Positions 59,947 to 64,000 of a stretch of DNA of 64,000 nucleotides are shown in pieces. The stretch lies in assembly GCA_002898255.1 (NCBI GenBank), contig BEIE01000001.1, positions 744,001 through 808,000 of the forward strand. The letters are read 5' to 3'. Source of the DNA: a bacterium HR28 (GTDB lineage: Bacteria > Chloroflexota > Chloroflexia > Thermomicrobiales > Thermomicrobiaceae). Both the position numbers and the translations under genes were made by a program. The first letter of the stretch is position 1; each line of letters begins with the position of its first letter. Below the pieces are notes generated by a model. It was not told the origin of the DNA and made no database searches. It worked only from the letters and a program-made list of their open reading frames with translations.

Positions 59947-60713
59947 CAGAACATGAGCAGGAACTCGTGGAGTACGCCCTCGGGGAGCTCGATCCCGAGA
60001 CGGCAGCACGCGTTGCCCGACATCTTGAAGGATGTGAACGCTGTCGGGCAGAGCTCCTTCGGATTGAAGAGGCACTCGGTTGGCTCGGGACGGCGGTGCC
60101 ACAAGTTGACCCCTCACCGGCGCTGCGCGCCCGTGTCCTCGCGACCGCTGCGTTCGAGGGACGCCAGCGCTGGCGGTTGGCATGGGCGCGTGGACTCCTG
60201 GCAGCGGCGGCAGTGTTGCTTGTCTTCGCACTCCTGCTCGCGGTCACCCGAGCTGACCGGCAAGCCGACGAGCTCGCAGCGCGACAAGCAAACATCGCGG
60301 CGGTCTTGGCGGCTGCGGACTGGTCGACAGCGATGCAGGGCGAACGAGCCGACATGCCAGCCCAGGTGGGGCGCGTGTACCTGGATCGGGAGGGGCGAAC
60401 CGGCTTGCTCGTGCTTGCGGAACTCCCACTTCCCGACGAGGGGCGCGTCTACCAGGTGTGGCTCATCCGGTCTGATGGCGGGCGAGACAGTGCGGGGGTG
60501 TTCCTTCCAGACCTTGAAGGGAGAGCGCTCCTTGTGATCCACGCGCGAGATCCCTGGACGACATACCAAGGGATGGGGATCACTGTCGAGCCAGGACCAG
60601 AAGGGAGCGCGCAACCGACCGGCGAACGGATCGCGGGATGCACATGGGACTGGGAGGCTTGGGCGACTCATGACAGGATCGCTCGCCCGCGGCTGGACGC
60701 TGGACATGGGTGA
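59928..60713 (+). CDS. RskA-like anti-sigma factor
   Basis: 261-residue membrane anti-sigma factor. The N-terminal zinc anti-sigma domain holds HLEGCERCRAEL (HxxxCxxC, ~32-40) after EHEQELVEYALGELDPETAARVARHLEGC. Membrane segment ~90-107 (LLAAAAVLLVFALLLAVT). The outside domain (~115-235) is the RskA C-terminal beta fold (GRVYLDREGRTGLLVLAELPLPDEGRVYQVWLI..., GVFLPDLEGRALLVI, GMGITVEPGPEGSAQPTG), as in anti-sigma-K. It overlaps the sigma gene by 19 bases, so the pair is translated together. Regulated proteolysis would release the sigma factor. Confidence 0.93.
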   Translation: MDGHAVTEHEQELVEYALGELDPETAARVARHLEGCERCRAELLRIEEALGWLGTAVPQVDPSPALRARVLATAAFEGRQRWRLAWARGLLAAAAVLLVFALLLAVTRADRQADELAARQANIAAVLAAADWSTAMQGERADMPAQVGRVYLDREGRTGLLVLAELPLPDEGRVYQVWLIRSDGGRDSAGVFLPDLEGRALLVIHARDPWTTYQGMGITVEPGPEGSAQPTGERIAGCTWDWEAWATHDRIARPRLDAGHG

Positions 60714-61054
60714 CTACTGGTTGGGGAGCCTTCTCGGGTACTTTTCTCGCTCGGTTTTGTTCGAACCGATTCGGTAGACCAGCGCCTAGGATCTGACCGT
60801 TGGCGCTGTCACGCCGCTCTTTGCGGAGTCGACAGATGGTGGTTTCTCAGCGAGATCGCTGAGCGGTCTCGACGGATCTTGCCGCAAGCGTCTCGTCTTG
60901 CCGCGCTGAGTTTTCGGTGCGTCGTGAATTGATGAGGATCTCTTGTCACTCCTCTGCTGCGGTGTGAGACAGGGGGTACTTCTTCTGAAGAAGACGGCTG
61001 TCCCCTTATCCCAATCACGGGATAAGGGGACAGCCTTGATCTGGTGCGGTGTGC
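60714..61054. other. Convergent intergenic region with several inverted repeats
   Basis: 341 bases. Short inverted repeats include cagcgcc/ggcgctg (60780-60786 and 60802-60808) and tcggtt/aaccga (60751-60769), either of which could end the sigma/anti-sigma transcript. The strong hairpin at 60996-61035 ends the opposite transcript. No gene is supported. Confidence 0.45.
60996..61035 (-). terminator. Perfect 17-bp hairpin terminator
   Basis: ggctgtccccttatccc (60996-61012) and its exact complement (61019-61035) enclose a 6-base loop. On the minus strand it starts 19 bases after the stop of the substrate-binding protein gene and is followed by GTCTTCTTC. A strong terminator, and one that would also slow transcription from the opposite side. 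Confidence 0.75.
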
Positions 61055-62899
61055 TTAGTGCTTGAGGATCTTGTAGTAGTCGTAATGCCGGATGAAGATG
61101 TTCCACTCCGGGGTAAAGTCACCGTTCCGATTACGCGGAAGGTTCGTGACCCAAGGCTTCATAAGCCCGTAGTTCCAAGGATTGTACACATAGATTGCCG
61201 CCGCATCCTCCAATTGAATTAGTTGCGCCTGGTAATAGAGCTGATACCGCTTCTGAGGATCTTGTTCTCCATTCGCCTGAAGGACTAGCCGGTCGAACTC
61301 ATCGTTGGCCCAGCTGTGGCGGTGGCCAGTCGGGGCCTTCGAGTACCAGACCTGGAACAAGGTATTGGCTGGATCAGGATAGTCGATGTACCAGCGGACC
61401 CACATGAGTGGAATCTCATGCTTCCACATCCGTTCGTAGGTCTCGCGCGGTTCACCAACAATGTGCTCGAGCTCCATACCGAGCACTTCCTTGAGCATCT
61501 GGATGATCGCAGCCGCAGCGGCTTTCGGGGCATCGCCCTCTTCGCGATGGGTAAGCGTCAGGCCCTTCGGCCAGTTCTTCCCGCCCTCGTACGGTGTTCC
61601 CTTGAGCCACTGGCGTGCCTTATCAGGGTTGTACTCGGTGAGTTCGCGGATCTTGTCGTCCGGCTCGATGTAGTAGGGCATACCGGGCGGGTTAAAGGTG
61701 TAGGCGACCGTGGCCAGGCCTTTGAGGACCTGCTTGACGATCGTCTCGCGGTCGATGGCGTGGGCCATGGCGCGGCGGACTTCCTTGAGGTTGTATGGTT
61801 CGAAGTTCGGGTCAGGCACAAGGTACCACGTGCCGTAGAGGTTAAATTGCTGATATTCCTTGCTTAGCTTTGGATCGGAGCGGACACGGTCGAGCTGGCC
61901 GAGCGGGCCTCGCCACATCCAGTCGATTTCGTTGTTTTCGTAGGCTTGGAGTGCTGCCTCGCTGGGGATAATCGGGCGCTCGACGCGCTGAAGCGTGATG
62001 TTCTTCGCATTCCAATACTTCTCGTTCTTCTCCAGCACCACGATCTTATCGTGCTCCCAGCGGACGAGCTTGAACGGACCGTTGCAGACGATGTTCTCTG
62101 CTTCGGTCCACTTGTCGCCGTACTTCTCGACCGAGGGGCGATGTGCTGGGGCAGCGGCGATGTAGGCGGCAAGGATGGGGAAGTAGCCGCGTGGCCCCTC
62201 GAGCGTAACCTGGAGTGTGTAGTCGTCCAGGGCTTTGACGCCGACGTCGTCGCGAGTGACACCGGGCTGCTGCGTGTTGAACGCCTCAGCATTCTTGATG
62301 TCGTAGAGGAAGCCGGCGTATGGTGCCGCCGTGGCGGGATCGAGCTGGCGCTTCCAGGACCACTCGTAGTCGTGGGCGGTCACTGGGTCGCCGTTACTCC
62401 AATAGGTGTCCTTGCGGAGATAGAACGTCCAGACGGATGCGTCCTCGTTCGGCTCCCAGCGTTCTGCAATATCGGGAACGACTTCGAGGTCAGGGGTGAA
62501 CATCCCGAGCATAGCAAAGGTAGATGCATCCCCTTCGCAGTAGAGGTCGCGGTTGAAGTCGAAGCTCTGCGGGTCACGTTCCATGTTGGTGCGGAAGACC
62601 TGCTCGGGAGCGAGTTCACCCTCTACCGCCGTCGGAGTTGGAGCGGCGGTCGGCGTTGGACCGACAGCACGTGGCGGCGTTGGTGTCGGGACGGGAGGCG
62701 GGGTCACAGCGGCGGCTGGTGTGGGTGTCGCCTCAGGGCCGCGTTGGCATGCAGCCATGGCCAGCGCGGCACCGGTTGTGCCACCAACTGCACCGACAAT
62801 GCGCACGAACTCGCGGCGATCCAGGTTGACTGCTTGGAAACGTTTCCAGAGAAGCGCCACCTGTTCAGGATCTTCCCACCAGCGGAGTTTGTCACTCAT
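61055..62899 (-). CDS. Peptide-type ABC transporter substrate-binding lipoprotein (family 5)
   Basis: 614-residue extracellular binding protein of the OppA/DppA family. The N-terminus has an Arg-Arg motif NLDRREFVRIVGAVGG (~24-40, twin-arginine-like) followed by a hydrophobic stretch and the lipobox AMAAC, so Tat export plus lipidation is likely. A Thr/Pro linker (~58-105) precedes the binding fold, with FYLRKDTYWSNGDPVTAHDYEWSWKR (~180) and YNLKEVRRAMAHAIDRETIV (~370) as family signatures. ATG 62899 follows GAGGAGGTACG. Delivers peptides or related solutes to the permeases encoded upstream. Confidence 0.92.
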   Translation of the reverse strand: MSDKLRWWEDPEQVALLWKRFQAVNLDRREFVRIVGAVGGTTGAALAMAACQRGPEATPTPAAAVTPPPVPTPTPPRAVGPTPTAAPTPTAVEGELAPEQVFRTNMERDPQSFDFNRDLYCEGDASTFAMLGMFTPDLEVVPDIAERWEPNEDASVWTFYLRKDTYWSNGDPVTAHDYEWSWKRQLDPATAAPYAGFLYDIKNAEAFNTQQPGVTRDDVGVKALDDYTLQVTLEGPRGYFPILAAYIAAAPAHRPSVEKYGDKWTEAENIVCNGPFKLVRWEHDKIVVLEKNEKYWNAKNITLQRVERPIIPSEAALQAYENNEIDWMWRGPLGQLDRVRSDPKLSKEYQQFNLYGTWYLVPDPNFEPYNLKEVRRAMAHAIDRETIVKQVLKGLATVAYTFNPPGMPYYIEPDDKIRELTEYNPDKARQWLKGTPYEGGKNWPKGLTLTHREEGDAPKAAAAAIIQMLKEVLGMELEHIVGEPRETYERMWKHEIPLMWVRWYIDYPDPANTLFQVWYSKAPTGHRHSWANDEFDRLVLQANGEQDPQKRYQLYYQAQLIQLEDAAAIYVYNPWNYGLMKPWVTNLPRNRNGDFTPEWNIFIRHYDYYKILKH

Positions 62900-62991
62900 C
62901 GTACCTCCTCCTCTCAAGATGAGCTGCTCACCTCGAACGTGCACGGTGGGTCGACAAGTCGCAGCAGGCCGCTTCCTTGTGTCACCCCCTC

Positions 62992-63918
62992 TCACTCACG
63001 CTTACGCGTTCGCGGATCGAGGGCATCGCGCAGTCCGTCGCCAAGGAACGTGAAGCTGAGCATGAGAAGCGCGATGAGGATGGTGGGGAAGAGCGGCATG
63101 TACCAGTACGAAGTAATGTACTGTTGCGTTTCACCAGCCATTTTGCCCCAGCTCGGTCGCGGCTCGGGGATTCCAATACCGATGAAGCTGAGCGCGGCCT
63201 CGGTGAAGATCGCCTGAGGGATGCCGAAAGTGAGAGCGACGATGATCGGTGAGAGAGCGTTGGGGAGCATGTGACGGGTGATAATACGCCACGGAGAGGC
63301 TCCTGCGGCTCGTGCAGCTATGACGAAATCACGCTCGCGGAGTGCGAGGAACTCGGCGCGTGTGAGGCGTGCCAGCGTGACCCAGCCAGTGACACCGATC
63401 GCAATGAAGATGTTTTGCATGCCGCGTCCCAGTGCGGCCATGATGAGGATGACGAAGAGGAGTTGCGGGAAGGCGTACATGACGTCGACAAAGCGCATAA
63501 GGAGCGAGTCGACGCGGCCACCCACGTACCCGGCCAGTGCGCCGATCGGCACGCCAATCAGAAAGACGATCACCTGTGCGCCAAGCCCGACGGCCATCGA
63601 GACCTGTGCACCCCAAATGAGCCGACTCAGCATGTCTCGCCCAACGAGGTCCGTACCGAGCGGATATTTGCCGGTCCAGGTTGGGAACTGGGAAACCGCG
63701 GTGAAATCGGCTTTATCGTACGGGTAGGGTGCGAGTATCGGTGCGAAAAGAGCCATAGCAGTAAAGATGAGGACGATGATCAGGCCAAACATCGCTAAGC
63801 GGTTCGCAAGGAGCCGGCTCAGCGCATCGCGCCAGAGTGTGCGGTGCGGTCGGGCTGCCCAGACCAGGGCGTCGAGCCGCTGTGCCTGTCCGGTCATCCC
63901 AGCACCAGTTGTTGCCAT
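62992..63918 (-). CDS. ABC transporter permease, DppC/OppC type
   Basis: 308-residue inner-membrane permease. It begins with the OppC N-terminal segment RDALSRLLANRLAMFGLIIVLIFTAMALFAPILAPYPYDKAD and carries LGTDLVGRDMLSRLIWGAQVSMAVGL. The EAA-type coupling loop is EFLALRERDFVIAARAAGASPWRIITRHMLPNALSPI (~180-215), after which the last membrane segments follow. ATG 63918 follows GGGAGGAAGTG. Its N-terminal start is 32 bases after the stop of the next upstream permease; the two form the channel of the peptide importer. Confidence 0.94.
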   Translation of the reverse strand: MATTGAGMTGQAQRLDALVWAARPHRTLWRDALSRLLANRLAMFGLIIVLIFTAMALFAPILAPYPYDKADFTAVSQFPTWTGKYPLGTDLVGRDMLSRLIWGAQVSMAVGLGAQVIVFLIGVPIGALAGYVGGRVDSLLMRFVDVMYAFPQLLFVILIMAALGRGMQNIFIAIGVTGWVTLARLTRAEFLALRERDFVIAARAAGASPWRIITRHMLPNALSPIIVALTFGIPQAIFTEAALSFIGIGIPEPRPSWGKMAGETQQYITSYWYMPLFPTILIALLMLSFTFLGDGLRDALDPRTRKRE

Positions 63919-63950
63919 GAGGACACTTCCTCCCAGTATTTCCTCACGCG

Positions 63951-64000
63951 TCAGGCCAAGCGAATCCGCGGATCGACGATGCCGTACAGGATATCCACGA
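63951..64000 (-). CDS. C-terminal end of an ABC permease, DppB/OppB type (partial)
   Basis: Only the last ~16 codons are in the window (VDILYGIVDPRIRLA then TGA at 63953-63951). The DxLYxxxDPRI(R/Y) ending is the hallmark of DppB/OppB-type permeases, and the place right before a DppC-type gene fits. The rest lies beyond the right edge. Confidence 0.85.
   Translation of the reverse strand, partial: VDILYGIVDPRIRLA

Noticed and set aside
61946-63217. 423-codon plus-strand frame opposite the peptide-binding protein
   Set aside because: It spans the binding-protein gene and the end of the permease on the other strand and encodes no recognisable protein.

Overview
The window reads as bacterial chromosome or large replicon from a high-GC thermophile, most likely a member of the Chloroflexota class Thermomicrobia (Thermomicrobium-like). 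This is an inference from GC-rich, Arg/Glu-rich proteins, frequent GTG starts, Thr-Pro-rich linkers in exported proteins and the mix of gene families; no marker in the window fixes the species. About 62 protein genes are supported, two of them not intact (one carries an in-frame stop, one runs off the right edge). No tRNA, rRNA, CRISPR array, prophage or insertion sequence was recognised.

Layout. 0.2-9 kb (+): valyl-tRNA synthetase, a 3-methyladenine glycosylase, an M50-like membrane protease with a zinc-ribbon coiled-coil partner, an MFS exporter, a CinA-type amidase and an M16 peptidase. 8.9-13.7 kb (-): an MBL hydrolase, an ABC-2 type transporter, an ECF sigma factor with a zinc-finger anti-sigma factor, and a low-complexity lipoprotein. 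13.9-16.7 kb (+): a lipoprotein, two small membrane proteins, MgtC, and a DUF488 gene broken by one TGA. 16.6-21.1 kb (-): an acetoin-dehydrogenase operon (C-A-B-X) behind a TTGACA promoter, with a lipoyl/E3-binding/hydrolase fusion. 21.4-27.4 kb: two MFS transporters, a cupin, an operon of a CmtR-like metal sensor with a small membrane protein, a CcdA-like protein and an S51-like protein, then a membrane/coiled-coil protein. 27.5-29.8 kb (+): phosphoesterase, universal stress protein and two RCK (TrkA-type) proteins. 30.6-33.4 kb (-): glutamate dehydrogenase and GatB. 33.6-39.5 kb (+): an orphan NuoG/NuoI-like pair, an aspartase/fumarase and an aldehyde dehydrogenase. 39.9-41.5 kb (-): HAD phosphatase and an ADP-ribosylglycohydrolase homologue. 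42.0-46.5 kb (+): a small unknown protein, a diaminopentanoate-dehydrogenase-like enzyme, a NYN protein, an M20 peptidase and a class III aminotransferase. 46.5-48.1 kb: a long gap holding a candidate ~100-nt minus-strand RNA. 48.1-51.3 kb (+): two soluble chemoreceptors. 52.4-54.0 kb (+): an unknown protein and a cytoplasmic HtrA-like protease. 54.0-59.2 kb (-): MFS, penicillin-binding-type peptidase, MpaB-family protein, methyltransferase and membrane-anchored HtrA. 59.4-60.7 kb (+): a second ECF sigma/anti-sigma pair. 61.1-64 kb (-): a peptide-type ABC importer, cut off at the right edge.

How the genes fit together. Central carbon and nitrogen metabolism dominates: acetoin or 2-oxo acid oxidation, glutamate dehydrogenase, aspartase, aldehyde dehydrogenase, and an amino-acid cluster (M20, DAPDH-like, aminotransferase) next to a peptide importer. 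Envelope stress is the second theme: two sigma/anti-sigma pairs, two HtrA-type proteases, a D-Ala-D-Ala-type peptidase and several Thr-Pro-rich lipoproteins. The least explained parts are the unknown protein/cytoplasmic HtrA pair (52.4-54.0 kb), the CmtR-like/CcdA-like operon (24.3-26.5 kb), the NuoG/NuoI pair, the lipoyl-hydrolase fusion and the candidate small RNA.
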